Below, piece after piece: positions 33,889 to 48,700 of a DNA stretch of 64,000 nt. The DNA lies in NCBI GenBank assembly GCA_965178125.1, contig OZ237746.1, forward strand, positions 806,001 through 870,000. Direction: 5' to 3'. The translations under genes and the position numbers were made by a program. Within the stretch, counting starts at the first letter, position 1. Each line of letters opens with the position of its first letter. Under the pieces are notes generated by a model. The model saw only the letters and a list, made by a program, of their open reading frames with translations. It had not been told where the DNA came from and did not search any database. The stretch is from Bilabrum cf. latius (Eukaryota > Bigyra: Bicosoecida > Bigyra > Bicosoecida).

Positions 33889-36609
33889 ATGGAGTACTCG
33901 GCATTGATTATTGACCAGATACACTAGAAATGCAGACACCTTCGAATCAACTTCGATGCGTTCATGGGAGACCTCTCCGCGCTTGCAAGTGCCATCGGCA
34001 GTTCAACTTCCGTTTGCAAACTTTAGGTTTTTGAATCTACCCTGGGACCAGACTAGTACGCATGCATTGCTGACGCATTCGCTAAGAGTAAATCCATCAG
34101 GTCTTTTGAGTTTCGAAATTGCAAAGCACAAGCGGATGGCAGCGAAGGGCTCGCGAAGAGCATTTCGGAATCGAGTGCTCCCTTGCGCAAATTCGTGTTT
34201 CGCGCCAGCGATGACTCCGCAGAAGCCGCTGAATTGATATCAGCTGCAGCACTGTAGCTTCGTGGGCTGCAAGTGGTCGATCTTCGGCACAGTCATGCCA
34301 AAGCGAGTGTGCATCGAACAGATGAGGCCGCCAGCCGGTCGACCTCGTTGCGCAAGCTTACATTGCTACCGAGTGAGTTTAGCTTGAGGGGAACAGTACA
34401 CACCGATCAGCTCCTGGCATCACTAGCAAGCAATTCGTCGCTGACGGAGCTGGATACAAGCTGCTCCGGGGACCCACCGACCGCAGCCGAAGCAGCTGCT
34501 CTCGAGGCGAGCCTTGCTTCGAATAGCACGCTGCGGGTGCTCAGATTGGGCAGGGTCAGCGGCAATGGTGTATTTGATGCAATCGGACGCGGATTGCAAA
34601 CGAATACTGCGCTTGAGGAACTGAGTCTGTCTGACGCTACCATGCTGCAGAAGGACATGGGCGCGCTGGGCGATGCTTTAGCGACCAACGGGACCCTGCG
34701 CAATCTGGCAACGATAGGATACCCATGGACTCGATGCACAGTTCTGAATCTGGACCATGGCATTCGGAAGGGTGTGCGCAATGGATCGCTGCGGCTGGAG
34801 GAGTTGGACCTGTGGTGGAACTCCCCTGGCAAGGAGCTTGTCTCGGTACTTGGTGATGCACTTGCCTCGCCCAAAGGGTGCTCGCTCCGGAGGCTTGGGT
34901 TCAACTCCGAACTCACGACACATGCGGGTATAGAACAAATTTTGCGTCCTCGTTTGTTTAAGGGAAGCGGGCTGCACTAGCTATCTCTCTACGGTACAAA
35001 GGTGGGCGGGGATAGACTTGCAGCATCGATTGCGGAGCACCTGTTGGCGCCTTGCTGCGTCATGAAGAAGCTGGAGCTGAGTGAATGCAGTATCGAAGAT
35101 GAAGGTGCAGTATGTTTGGGCGAGGCACTTGCTTCCAACAGCACGCTCAAAGTACTGGATCTTGGGAATAATCCGATTGGTGGAGATGGCGGGCATGCAA
35201 TCGGGACCGGGCTCATGTCCAACAGCACGCTGGAGGAACTGAATCTGACAAGGACTCAGGGGGCCCTTGCTGGCAATGGGGGCACTGCCATTGGCAAGGC
35301 TCTCGGAGAGAACAAGTGCATTGCACTGCGGTATCTGAGAGCCACCTTTGCTGGGCTGGAAGCCGAAGGGTTGTCAGCAGTCGCGTCTGGCCTGGCAGGC
35401 AACACCTCCTTGCGTAAATTGGCCCTGACAGTACCCATTCTCGTTGATCCGGATGTGTCAGTGATGGACACATTCTTCAAAGCAGTTGCGGTCCATCCGA
35501 CTTTGCAGGGCTTGTCACTAAGGGGCCAACTCAACCATGCCGGCTCCGTAGGGGACCATGCTGGCTCCGTAGGGGCGGTAGGCAAGGTTCTAGCGGAGTC
35601 CGCTTCACTACGGTCTCTTGACATGGACGGCAGCTGCTTCTCAGAGCCACTGTTGAAAGCCTTGCAGCCCGCACTTGCATCGTGCATGACCTGCGAACGG
35701 CTGAAGTTGGGCAGCATCGTGGACGGTGATGCTGCCACGTCAAGGACACTGAATGATGCAGCCATGCAGTCTGGATCGCTGTCCGATCTGCACTGCATGC
35801 TAGGCATCCTGGATTGCGCCAAGCACGCCGCAAAGGATCAAGCGCTTGGTGCGCACAGGCATACTGTCGTACGAGAGTGGATGCATCGGCAGCTCGATCA
35901 ACCGGGCTCGCTTTGCGATAGTGGTGTAGATGCCTCTGCCACAGCACCTCCCGCAGCTCCCAGCCCCCGAGTGCTCGCTGGCCGTGCCGTGGCCGCCATG
36001 CACCTAGCCGCTGAGGGCGGGGCCGTGGACCTGGCGCAAGTGGCTGCATTCGTGGCCAGCTGCATGGACACCATACGGGGGTCCATGGTCAGGCCCGTGG
36101 GGGAAGGCGGCAGGGACCCGGGCACGATGGCGATGGTGTCTCTGGTGCTGGGCATGGGAGACGCGTGTAAGGCCGAGTATGATGAGGTGGAGAGGGACCG
36201 GGATGGGGTGCCTGTGATAAACGAGTTGCCTGGTCTGCGAGATGCGTTACGGCAAGGTGATTGCTTTAACCGTGTGAGGGGCGTTCAGCAGTGGGCCGTG
36301 GAGATAGACTATCCTGGGCTGGCGGCGCTGTGCGGGGAGGCGCTTGCGCTGGAGGAGACTGATCGAAAGAGTCATGTGCTTCGATGGCGCAGGGGAGTGG
36401 ATGCCATGAGGGACGCGGGCAGGGTGTTCCGAGCGGCTCGGGACGGTAGGCCGTTGGAGCTCGGGAAGCGGTTGAGGCTGGGTCGGTTGGCGGGTGGGCT
36501 GGAGATGAAGGGCGCGATGGAGGGTGGGACGATGGTGGGTCCATTGGAAGCGGCTCGTTTGGGCGGTCATGATGAGTGCGTGAAGGTGCTGGAGGAGGCC
36601 ATGGGGTGA
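33889..36609 (+). CDS. LRR protein, paralogue B, 906 aa
   Basis: An intact frame from ATG 33889 to TGA 36607-36609; TAG (Gln) at 33925, 34024, 34048, 34255 and 34978. The TAG at 33925 sits in DQIH-Gln-KCRHLRINFDA, aligned with DQINSGCRRLCINFDA of paralogue A. The central ~450 residues are LRRs of the ribonuclease-inhibitor type (LGEALASNSTLKVLDLGNN, LMSNSTLEELNL), which form a curved protein-binding surface. A 24-bp duplication (35536-35583) repeats the HAGSVG hexapeptide. The C-terminal ~230 residues form a helical domain common to both paralogues (AGRAVAAMHLAAEGGAVDLA and LGKRLRLGRLAGGLEM) that I do not recognise. No signal peptide or membrane helix, so probably cytosolic. Function unknown; partner binding is inferred from the LRRs. 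Confidence 0.85.
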
Positions 36610-36787
36610 TTTGATGCACAATGTTTTGTAGCTAAGCAAAATAACTCTCATCACATCAGAACCAGCTGCGTGCTCCATTAAGGATTGGTCGTGGAGTCAC
36701 GACTCACCAGTCACGACTCATGAGTCACGAGTCACGACACGAAGGCATCACCAAAAAGGTACACCCGTCACGGATGCCTCCCAGTGC
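36610..36787. other. Convergent spacer, 178 bp
   Basis: Between the stop codons of LRR paralogue B and the giant FG-GAP gene. It carries an AGTCACGACTCA-type direct repeat (36694-36738). Confidence 0.6.
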
Positions 36788-39700
36788 TCAAGCTAGCGCT
36801 CTCCCTCGTCTTGTCCTGCCGCTTCCAGCCTGCATGCGCTCTCTAGACAACTCACCCGGCCCCATTCCGAGCACACTGTCCATCGCAAGCATCGTGTTAT
36901 GCCGCATCCTCCTCGTCCCCACCACGGTGCTTTTCGCCCCACCAGCCCCCGCACCGGTGCCACCTCGGTTGTTCTCCAACCTGTCCTTGTCCTTGTCCTT
37001 GTCCTCCCCCAAAATCGCAAGCAGGGACCGACTACATCTCCTCTGACCCACGAGACCACGCAGCTGCGCCCATCCGTTCGATCCAGGAGGGTCCTTACTC
37101 AAAACAGCTGACAGCTCTCTCGTCGATCTACGTCGCCTCCTGCCGCCACGCTTGGCTTCCAACTTGCCCGCAAGCATTGGGTTGGCTGCGGAGATGCAGG
37201 ACTGCTGCCCCGCTGCCTTTGCGGCAGGCTGTTTCCTGTCATCCTCGTCATCATTCGGGTCATCACCATCCAGCTTGTTCCACCTCTCGAGCTCAATCTT
37301 GCGGCGGATCGCTTCGGGATGGTCCGAATCTGCCTGCAGAATGGTCCACCAGAACATGACGAACAGCACGGACAGGCAAACGATGCTGCCCGCGCCCACC
37401 GTGTACGTGAGACCCAGGGCAAGGTCCTGCAGCTGATGCCCAGACCGTGCCTGGAGTGCCGCGTCCTGGCTCAGTGCCGCCACGGCGTTCAGCGCCACCG
37501 CCAGCGAGGACAGCAGCAGCGTGCCCAGTTTGCCCACCCTCTTCCATTCGAAGTCTGCCAGGAACGGAGACGTCAGCTGGAAGACCAGTGCGGCCGCCAT
37601 CAGGACCGTCACCTGCAGCGATGCGGTGAGGATGACCCGCATCGGCTCCATGGGCACGCGCACCGGCTCGAGGCTGGCGATCAGCACCAGCACCATCCAG
37701 TCCACCACACGCACCCAGGCCCTAGAAGCGCGATAGTCCCCGTCCGCGAAATACGCCAGTCGGTGCGTCTGACGCAGGATCAGCGACCGATCACGCACTG
37801 TCTCGAGCAGTTCCCGGGCCAGCGATGGTGACACGGTGACGCCCCGCGCCGGACGTGCGGCCCTCCGTCGCGGCCCCTGGCTGTCCGATCTGCTCAATCT
37901 GTCTGATCTGCTCGATCTGTCCGTTGACTAGGCCCGTGCTTGCCCCCGCGCGCCTGCATTTGAGGCCAAGAAGCTCCCCACACTGTCCTTGGACTCGTTT
38001 CCTTGGTGCATCTCGGAGATCTTGGCTCCCTGGCTGGAGGACCGGCGGGTCGTCACACGCGCCAGCGCGTTACTGCCGCCTTGGAAGCTGGGATTGATCG
38101 TTCCACGGCGCAGCGTTTCGCTAGCAGCCGCGAGGTTTGGACCCCCCCGCGACCGCCGCCTGTCTCCACCGCGCCCTTGCTGCATCGTAGCAGGTCCCAT
38201 GGTGCCGGAGTGCTTGGGCAGCTGACACCCCGTCCGAAGCGCCTCATTTGCCTGCGCCTCCAGAAACAGGAGCTGCTGCTCTAGCATGTACCTGCGCTTG
38301 AGCTGCTACAGAGACAGGAACTCCTACATGTCCCTTCGATCCGATTTGGACAGCCCAGCAGCTGCAACAGCCGCAGCCCCGGCACCCACGGCTCTAGGCC
38401 CCGAGGTGCTCTTGCGGGCGACTTGCCGAGGCCCAGAGCCCGATGTGCTTGTCGTGGGTGGCGCTGACTGCGACCCAACGCATGCAGGCAGGCAGCCGCA
38501 CGATCGCGATGCGTCCGACCGTCTGGCGAGATCCAGCAGGGATGCCTCAAGTAGCCTCTTGGTCGATCGGAGCCACTCCGAGGCGGGTGAGGCAGCCACC
38601 GTGGCGTCGATCTGCGGGATGATCACCAGCAGCAGGTACACAGGCAGCCCCACGATGACCACGAGAATAGTAGCCACCGCCAGAGTGACGGCGATCACGT
38701 GCGCGCCGTCACGGTAGCACACCACGGTAGGATCAGACAGCAGAAGCGTGGCCCCATCCTCTCGCAGATCGAGGGAGTGCCCATAGGTGGCGAGCACCTG
38801 CGCGATCAGCCGCTCCGATTCCAACCCTGCGTCTGTCGCGTTCTGCTGCCGCGAGGCCAACGGGCCATCCTGCGGCCCGGATCCAAGTCCAGTAGACCCA
38901 TTGCCAACCCCGCTGCCGCCCAGCCCGAGTGCCTCTTCAGGCAGCACCACGGCCTGCACTGCCTCGGGGTCGGCCACACTGGCCAGCGTCCCTGGCGCTC
39001 TGCAGTCCAGAACCTGTACCACGGTGGTGCAAGCCACGGCGTACACGAGCGATGCCGCAGTGAGCATTCCTCTAGAGGCGATGCCCAGGGAAGGAGACCC
39101 GTCACCACGCAGCGCATCCCCAGCCCCGATGGGCTCTGTATCCTTGTTGGTACCAACGACTGAACCATTCGTCCATGCGGTCGATTGTGCAGCAGAGGAG
39201 GACTACAGCGAGGCAAGCAGTACGCTGGCACTGGACCTCCGATGCCTTGCAGTGGTCTACTGCAGCGCATGCTGGCTCCCGCCCTGACTCGCTGTATCTG
39301 CCGTCCCAGATCGACCGCCGCTATTGGACGATTTTCCATCGCTGTCATGCAATGGAGCATTCTCTGCAGTCGCCTTTGCCTCAACCGGCAGCCCGGCAAA
39401 CCAGAACGTGACAAAGCCGCCCAGGACGAGAGCGATCGACAGGCTCAGCACCAGCATCTCCTGCGATAATTTCACCGCCCCGATGCAGTCGGGGTGCACC
39501 AGCGCGGAGCTCTCAAACCGGAACACGTCCAGCATCCGCACCACCGTGTAGTACCACTGGGGCAGGCCCGGCTGCACCGCCCTGCCAGCCTGCGCCACGG
39601 TCTGCAGCAAAGCACCGGTGTACAGCGTGAACTGAGCAGCTCTAGTTGCGGCAAGTTTCAATGGAATGCCCCGCCAATAAGCCACGACGCACACTGCAGT

Positions 39701-42700
39701 CAGCAGTACAAGCGCCGCCCCGGCCACCCCGCCCACGTAGAGAACAAGAGGCTGCAGCAGCAGCCATATGGACGGGGAGGACGGGCACAGCTGGCAACTC
39801 CCGTCTGTCTCTGGATACCTCCCGTCTTCGCACCTGGAACACGCGGTGGAATCCTGCCTGTATCCCACCCCGCACACGGACATCTCCGCGGCCTCATCCC
39901 AGCCCAGGCAGCGCTGCTCGGCAGGCGTGTCGCACCTCAGCACCAGCCCGCTGCCTTCCTCCTGCGACCAGTACCCGGGCAAAGGGTGCGCCTTGAATCC
40001 ACCGGGACACGCCGCACCGCTGGGACAGGCCCTGCACTCGTCACCCGCACCAAAAGCGCAGACTAGTCCCGCCCTCACTGCCTCTCGATCCGCGCACAGT
40101 GCCCCTGGCTCGGGATACCCCACGCATTGCTCCACGTACTCTATGCCCCCTTTCAGCACGAGAGCCGCGATGTCCCCATCGGTCACCTCGTGCCCTGCCC
40201 CTGCCACGTGCAGCACCTCGTGCTCGGAAGGAGCCTTTGCAGCGTCGTTTATCTATACCGAAGCAGGTGCTACCAGCACGCAGCCCTGTATCTCCCCCCC
40301 TGAGGCAGCCGCCCGCCCCCCTGCGGATCTCCACTGCCGGACGATCGCGTCTTTCCCGCACAGTGCACGGGCAATGCGAGCCGTGGTAGTGTCTACTTGG
40401 ACCAGCTGCGGATTGCCACCGGTTGCAGGTGGCGGAGACGTGTCGTTGAGTTGCTGCAGGGCGCGTCGACTGGAAGCCACAGTGTCACCGGCGCCTTCAG
40501 TCAGCTCGACGCCATCGAAGTCCAGGACGGGAGGCCAATCCACCGACGGGTGTGCGGAGCCCTCTGGTGTCCGAAGCGGAGGAGGGACGATCAGCACAGC
40601 CTGTACGCCGCACACTGTGCTAGCTTCATTTTGTTCTGCCCGTTCACTTGTGGAGCTGTTGCTGCGGCCCGGCGGACCACCGCACACGCTCTGCTGCTCG
40701 GGCAGCTGCACCCGCGCCACGTCAAACTCTCGAGACACGTCCAGGATGGTGGCTTGCACCCCGCCCACGAACACCAGCGCGGATGGTGGGAGGCATGGGA
40801 CCCTGGAGACCCCATCGTAGGCAAGGGGACATGCCACTGTCACTGACGCGGCCCCACTGACGATCAGCTTGGGACCCACCCATGGATTGAGCGAGCCGAG
40901 TGACCGAGCCGCCTGCCTGGCTCGCACCAACTCTTCCGATGATGCGTTCGACGGCAGCTGCTGCTGCTGTCCATCGGGCCCGGCCGATTCATTGGATAGT
41001 CGCCTAGCCAGACCAGGCGATAGCTAGCGTCCGCTAGATGGTCGGTGCAAGAGTCGCCTGCTGGTCCTGCTCTGGTCCCCGGTGGGTGCGCCCGACCCCG
41101 CTCCAGCATTGCCGTCTGCTCCCACGCCTGACCCCCACGCCGACACGAACCGCGATGTCCGCCCCAGCAGCTCAGCCGCAGACCCTGGTGCCGGTCTCCA
41201 GTCCAGCGCACCATCTGCCTCTGTGCCCCACACTGCGTCCGGCAGCCTCGTCAGGATGTCGCCGGGATTGGGCCAGCGGATTGGCTGCAGTCGCACCGGG
41301 ATGGCCATTGCAATGGGGCTCTGGTACGTTGCCATAGGGCCAGGGCCAGCGAGTCTGGAGATGGCTTCCACGGAGGGCTAGAATCCAGGACCTGCTGACG
41401 ATGCCTGGGAGGCCATCTGGGATGCATCGGCTGCAGTTGTACCTGCAAGCACGCACACCACCCACACTGTCTTTTGCCCATCGCCACTCGGCGCCTGGTC
41501 CATGGCAAGCCCGGATTCCGCTGCCCTCGACAGCTGAATCCTGATCTGGATCTCAGGGATTCTCCCGCCAGACCATGCAGACCCAGGCAACGAGACCTGC
41601 TGCACAGCCGGCACCGCCACCAGCCCGGGGTCAGAAGCATCGGTGGCATCAACCCGCTGTGCGGCTGCAGCGCCGTGCGTCTTGCACGCCACAATCACGC
41701 CCTCCCCGTCGATCGGAGCCGCCGGGATGCCAATGCCAAAGCGGGTCTCCTGGATCACAGAGGCGATCAGCGCGCTTTCACCCATTGGAAACTGTCTCTC
41801 GGGAACTGAGTCCAATAGCAAGGATGCCTTGATGGACGCCGGATGCAGCCCGCCCTCCTCGACCCGTCGCTCCAGATCCTCGGGATCTGCCACCGGCTCC
41901 AGCACCGCCACCTGCACGCCCTCATCGCCCTCACCCCCTGCCACCGCACCAAGGGAAGAGCACTCCGAGAGGGCAAGGTCCACCGGTGAGCCGAGCAGAT
42001 CCGGAGCGATGCTGGGCCCAGTGGACCCAAACACGCCCACGCGCCGAAGCGCGCCCGCCCCTGGCCCCTGGCCCTGGCTCTGACCTACAACGGTGAATCC
42101 CAGTTCCACCTCCACACACACTGCGCTGTTCCCCTCGGCACTCTGCGCATCAGCCGCCTACAGAGCAGCGTCACCGGTGGCAGCCAGGCGGCTGGGGCTA
42201 CCTGGCTGGTCCAATTGACGCAGCACGGCCGCGGCGTCCTCCAGCGCCGACTGGGCAGGACGGGGAGACACAAAGTGCTCCAGCAGCAACCCATGGGCGC
42301 CTGCACTCTCTATCGCTCGGCGGCCCACCGATGCACTGCTCTCACGCACCACTCTGGCGGTCGCGCTGATCCCTGAGACATGCTCCCCATCCAGAACAGT
42401 GGCTGTCACGCCCAGCTCGGCCCCTGGCTGCACTGCCTTCCAGAGCGCCTCGAATCTCCACGCAGAGCGTGAGCTGTCTGCTGGTGGTGGTGCCAGCTGC
42501 AGGTGTAGTGTGGAACGGGGTCTGACCGTGCTGAGACTGCCCGCATCAAATTGATCTGGCATTGCCCCGAACAGCATGGTCAGGTTGATGCTTCGCGGAA
42601 GCCACCCGATGGCATGGGTGGCACCAGCGCTGTCCCTGGAGCCAATGGTCCCGGCGACCATGGCAGCGGTCGGCGGGTGCATCGAATGCCCCTCGCCAAG

Positions 42701-45700
42701 TGGAGTTGGTCCATCGCCGGGTGACGAGGGGCCTAGCCGGAGCACACCACCTGCACAAACTGTGGTCATGACCTTCACTCTGGGACCGCATGCCTCCACC
42801 TCGCTCGATGTGCCGGGCAACGGCTGCACCGCCGGGCAGGTCAGGCTTCCACCGATGCTCGGCTGCGTCGTTGCCTGCGCCCCTCCATCCGGCCACCGGC
42901 ATTTGCGCAGCAGCTGCTCGTCTACGGCGCCATACAGCCCCAGCAACCCAGGCTCACCATCCATCGTCACGTTGAACATCCCGTCTTCGTGGCCCGGGCC
43001 ACCCCCAGCAGCATCGAGGTGCTGCAACCTCCCCAGCGACCTGGCCAGCTGGGTCCAGCGGCCCGTGGCTGTGTATCCCACCACATCTACGGATGCTGCT
43101 ACTCTCGTCTGCACCCCTCGGCCTCCCCATATTGTTTGCAGGGATGCAGGACTGGGTGCACCTTGCCCCGCCATGGATCGCAGCACACCCGCCATCGCAG
43201 TGACATTCGGGGCAGAGACCGACACAGCCGTGGAGTTCTCATGCACCCCAAACGCGCCCGCTGTAGCAAGGTCCGGCCACCCCGTGACTAGCCCATCGAC
43301 TCGGCCAATCCTACCACCGACCAGGTCGCTTGCCACTGCTGCAATGGGACGAGCCCCGAGTGGGACCACCACTCTCCACTCACCGCTGGCATCCACGTCC
43401 CCTTTCTCCCATCCGTCGGGTGGCAGCACCTACAGCCCATAGCCACCGACACTACCGCTGCCGCCTTCGATAGTCTACAGCATCACCATGGCGGTTGACA
43501 GCTCCGCGTCGCTTCGCATAGGCAGCAGTCGATCCAAGGCACCAACGGCAGGGTACGTCCATCTGCGGGACGTTTCGGTTCCGCCCTTTTCCACTGCATG
43601 CAGCTGTGCTTGCAGCAAGTCGGTAGCGGGGGCCGGCAGCCACACCCACAGCTAGCCCTCAATACCGTTGCCCTGATCCACGGTCCTCCAACTGGCACTG
43701 CTGGTGCTTGTAGTGCTGGCCGTGAGCATGGACCTGCTGCGACGTGTCGGGTTGTGCGTGGGCGTGGGCGTGGCACTGCTGGTGCTTGTAGTGCTGGCCG
43801 TGAGCATGGACCTGCTGCGACGTGTCGGGTTGTGCGTGGGCGTGGGCGTGGCACTGCTGGTGCTTGTAGTGCTGGCCGTGGCCGTGGGCATGACATCGCT
43901 TGCGTTCGACCATGCGACCAGTGAAGGACCCCCGTCCGTGGCCTGCACTTGCACCTGCACTGGCACCCTCACTGCCACCCGAAGATACTCTCTCTCTACT
44001 CCTTCCTGCAGCACCACATCGCCGCCAGCTGTCAGTGCCTGCACCCTCTCACTCCAAGGCACCAAGGCATGTTCCCTCGGAGAGCCACTCACCGGCATTT
44101 CATGTGTTGCCTATCCATTGATACTCAGTCCCCACATGGATCGAGAGGCCGGTCCCTTGGCCAGCTGTGCAGCCTCGAGCTGAAGATCTCTGACACTGGC
44201 CCGACACGCGATCGACATGCCGGTGGTTGGCGAGGCAGAACCGCTGGCTGTGCCGTTTCTCGTGGTATTCGAGGTAATAAGAGGGCTTTTGCATGCAGTA
44301 TTGGCACCAATGATCACGTTTACAGCTCCCGAAGTCCGGTTGGCGATGGCGAGTCCACCCCCATGTAGCTGCACCTCAACCTCGACGGTGTCACCTCTGT
44401 CGGCAGGCCAGCCCCGCACCCATGCCTCGCGCAAGCTCATGCACAGCTCGCAACTGTCATTGTCAATCTCGCGGAGTGCGGAATCCGAGACACTGGACAC
44501 GATGGTCCGGCCCAGGAACATGACACGTTCTGGATGAGCCTGCGAGTGAATAGGGCTACAATCATGCAGGAATCAAAGGAAATCGAATGGGAAGTGAGCT
44601 AAATGCAGCGAAGGTGCGGAACTAGTCGGGACTTACCGGCGCAGACGGCACTGTGGGCGTTGGGCTGCTTGTGGCAGTGGCACTCGGGCTGGCAGTGGCA
44701 CTCGGGCTCGCAGTGGCACTCGGGCTGGCGGAGGGTGTCTGTGAAGGCGATACTGATGGGCTATGAGAGGCCGAGGGCACAGCAGCACGCAACTCAAGGA
44801 TGTGCACTGCTCCTTTATACGAATCGTGCCCATCGGCCCCCACGGCTAGCGTCACTGCCCCAGGCCTACTCATGTTGGAAACAGCTGCCACTGCCACCCC
44901 GAACAGATCCCCAGGATCCAGCTAACTATCGATTCCTCCTGCCGTGGCGGAGATCTTCTAATGATGTTTCACCGTACCATTCGATCGCAGGAACAGCACC
45001 CAAACGGCTCCTCTATCAATGTCAACAGGAACACCGTCTTCATCCCCACTCGCTCCCACGGCCAGCTCCGGTGCTCCATCGCCATCCATGTCATTCAAAG
45101 AGGCCAACGATATTCCAAAAAAGTCCTAAGCACCCAGCTGCCCATCAAAGTTCCCTGATGTAGCCGATATCTTCTGGTGGCCCTTCACCGTGCCGTTCGA
45201 TCGCAGGAACAGCACCCACACGGCTCCTCTATTGGACCCTGCATCAAACCCGTCATCATCCCCAGATGCCCCTACGGCTAGCCATTCGGATCTATCGCGG
45301 TGTGTGTTGCTCAAATGAGCTACCGCAACACCAATAGCATCACCGTAGTCAAGCTGTCCTTTGAAGCCTCCCGCCGTAGCGGAGATTTTCTGATGGCCCT
45401 TCACCGTGCCATTCAATCGCAGGAACAGCACCCACACGGCTCCCCTGTCACTGCCAACAGGACCACCGTCGTCATCACCGTTCGCCCCAACGGCCAGCTC
45501 CGGCAAACCATCGCCATCCATGTCATTCAAAGAGGCCACAGAGCGCCCGAACTAGTCGCCAGCATCAAGCTGCCCATCGAAGCCTCCCTCCGTGGCGGAG
45601 ATCTTCTGATGACGCTTCACGGTGCCATTAGATCGCAGGAACAGAACCCACAAGGCTCCTCTGTTCAATGCAGCGGGAACGCCATCGTCGTCACCGTGAG

Positions 45701-48700
45701 CTCCAACGGCCAGCTCCGGCAAACCATCGCTGTCCATATCTCCCAAAGTGGCTACTGATATTCCAAATTGATCTTTGGCATTTAGCTACCCATCGAAGCC
45801 ACCCGTCGTGGCGGAGGTCTTCTGATGGGCCTTAACCGTGCCATTCGATCGCAGGAACAGCACCCACACAGCCCCTCTATCAGATCCTGCAGACCCACCG
45901 TCATCGTCCTATCGCGCACCGACAGCCAACTCCGGCACGCCGTCATCGTCCATGTCGCCTAAAGAGGTCACAGAGACTCCAAAATAGTCACCAGTATCAA
46001 GCTGCCCATCGAAGCCCCCCTCCGTGGCAGAAACCTCCTGCTACATCCCGTCCAGCACGCTGCCAATAGGGCCAGACGAGGGACTCGCACTAGGGGTAGG
46101 AGATGGAGACGGAGTCAAAGAAGGAGTCGTGGAGGGCGAAGGGGTGGTCGATGCGGAGGGTGACGACACTGACGGGCTATGAGAGGCCGAGGGCACAGCA
46201 GCACGCAACTCAAGGATGTGCACTGCCCCTTTATACGAATCGTGCCCATCGGCCCCCACGACTAGCGTCACTGCCCCAGGCCCACTCATGTTGGACACAG
46301 CTGCTACTGCCACCCCGAACAGATCCCCGGCATTCAACTACAAGCCCCCTGTCGTGTTCGAGATTTTCTAATGGCCCTTGACAGTGCCATTTGCTCGCAG
46401 GAACAATACCCAAACGGCTCCTATGTCGTTGTCCGAATTGATATTTGTCTATGCCCCTACGGCCAGCTCCGGTGCTCCATCGCCATCCATGTCCCCGAGA
46501 GATGCCAATGCCGAGCCAAACAAATCAAAAGCATCCAGCTACCCATCGAAGCCCCCCGCCGTGGCAGATATCTTCTGATGGCCCTTCACCGTGCCATTCG
46601 ATCGCAGGAACAGCACCCACACGGCTCCACTGTTGTCTCCTGCAGGGACACCGTCATCGTCATACCATGCCCCTACGGCCAGCTCCGGCACTCCATCGCC
46701 ATCCATGTCCCCGAGAGAGGCCAATGATGATCCCAAACTATCTGCATCATCAATCTGACCATCGAAGCCCCCTGCCGTATCAGAAATCTTCTGGTGGCTC
46801 TTCACCGTGCCGTTCGATCGCAGGAACAGTATCCATACAGCTCCTCTGGTGTGCCCAAAACCAATGGCGTCATCATCCCAATTTGCTCCCACGGCCAGAT
46901 CAGGCACGCAGTCACCATTCATGTCTCCAAGAAATGCCAATGAGAATCCAAAATTGTCTCCAGCATTCAAATGCCCATCGAAATCTCCAGCCGTGGCGGA
47001 GATCTTCTGATGGGCCTTAACCGTGCCATTCGATCGCAGGAACAGCACCCAAACGGCTCCTCTCTCAGAATAGTCAGCATCATGACCACCGTCGTCATCC
47101 CAAATTGCTCCCACGGCCAGCTCCGGTACTCCATCGCCATCCATGTCCCCAAGAGAGGCCAATGACGATCCAAACTAGTCCCTGTAATCCAGGTCCCCAC
47201 TGAAGCCACCCTCTGGGGTAGAAATTTGCTGAAATCCCTTCACAGTGCGATTCAATCGAAGGAACAGTATCCATACAGCTCCTGTTTGATTCTTCGAAAA
47301 ATCGTATTCGGGTGCTCCTACAGCCAGCTCCGATATACTATCGCCGTCCATGTCCCCAAGGGAGGCTACCGAAGCACCAAAACGGGCCCTTGGATCCAGA
47401 TGTATGTCAAAGCCCCCCTCTGTAGCGGATATCACCTGCTGCATCCCGTCCAGCACGCTGCCAATAGGGCCAGACGAGGGACTCGCATTAGGGGTAGGAG
47501 ATGGAGACGGAGTCAAAGAAGGAGTCGTGGAGGGCGAAGGGGTGGTCGATGCGGAGGGTGACGACACTGACGGGCTATGAGAGGCCGAGGGCACAGCTGC
47601 ACGCAACTCAAGGATGTGCACTGCTCCTTTATACGAACCGTGCCCATCAGCCCCCACGGCTAGCGTCACTGCTCCAGGCCTACTCATGTTGGACACAGCT
47701 GCTACTGCCATCCCGAACAGATCCCCGGCATTCAACTGGATCTACAGGCCCCCCTCCGTGTTCGAGATTTTCTAATGACCCTTGACAGTGCCGTTCGACC
47801 GAAGAAACAGCACCCACACAGCCCCTCTGTCACTGTCTGCAGCACCACCGTCATCATCCCCATTCGCCCCAACCGCCAGCTCTGGCATCGCATCGCCGTC
47901 CATGTCACCCAAACAAGCCACAGAGCGCCCGAAATAGTCATCAGCAAACAGGGGCCCATCAAAGCCGCCTCCTGCCGTGGCAGATATCTTATGATGGCCC
48001 TTCACCGTGCCATTCAATCGCAGGAACAGCACCCACACAGCCCCTCTTTCGCTATCTGCAGGACCACCGTCATCGTCACCATTCGCCCCCACCGCCAGCT
48101 CCGGAGCTGTATCGCCGTCCATGTCGCCCAGACATGCCAATGAAGAGCCAAAATAATCATTTGGGTCTAGATGCCCATCAAAGCCTCCCGACGTGGCGGA
48201 GATCTTCTAGTGCCCCTTTACCGTACCATTCGATCGCAGGAACAATACCCACACGGCCCCTCTGTTGTCTCCTGCAGAAACGCGATCATCGTCCCGATGT
48301 GCCCCCACCGCCAGCTCTGGAGCAGCATCGCCGTCCATATCGCCTAGAGTGGCCACTGAGATTCCAAACTCATCATTGGCGTCCAGCTACCCACCAAAGC
48401 CCCCCGCTGTAGTGGAGATCTTCTGATGACGCTTCACCGTGCCATTCGATCGCAGGAACATCACCCACACGGCTCCTCTCTCAGACCACACATTACCACC
48501 ATCATCATCCCAATGTGCGCCTACAGCCAGCTCCGGCACTCCATCTCCATCCATATCACCCAAAGTGGCTAACGAGGATCCAAACAGGTCCAAATTTCCC
48601 AGCTATCCATGAAATCCCCCATCTGTGGCGGAGATCTTCTGATGATGCTTCACCGTGCCATTTGATCGCAGGAACAGTACCCACACGGCTCCGGTGACAG

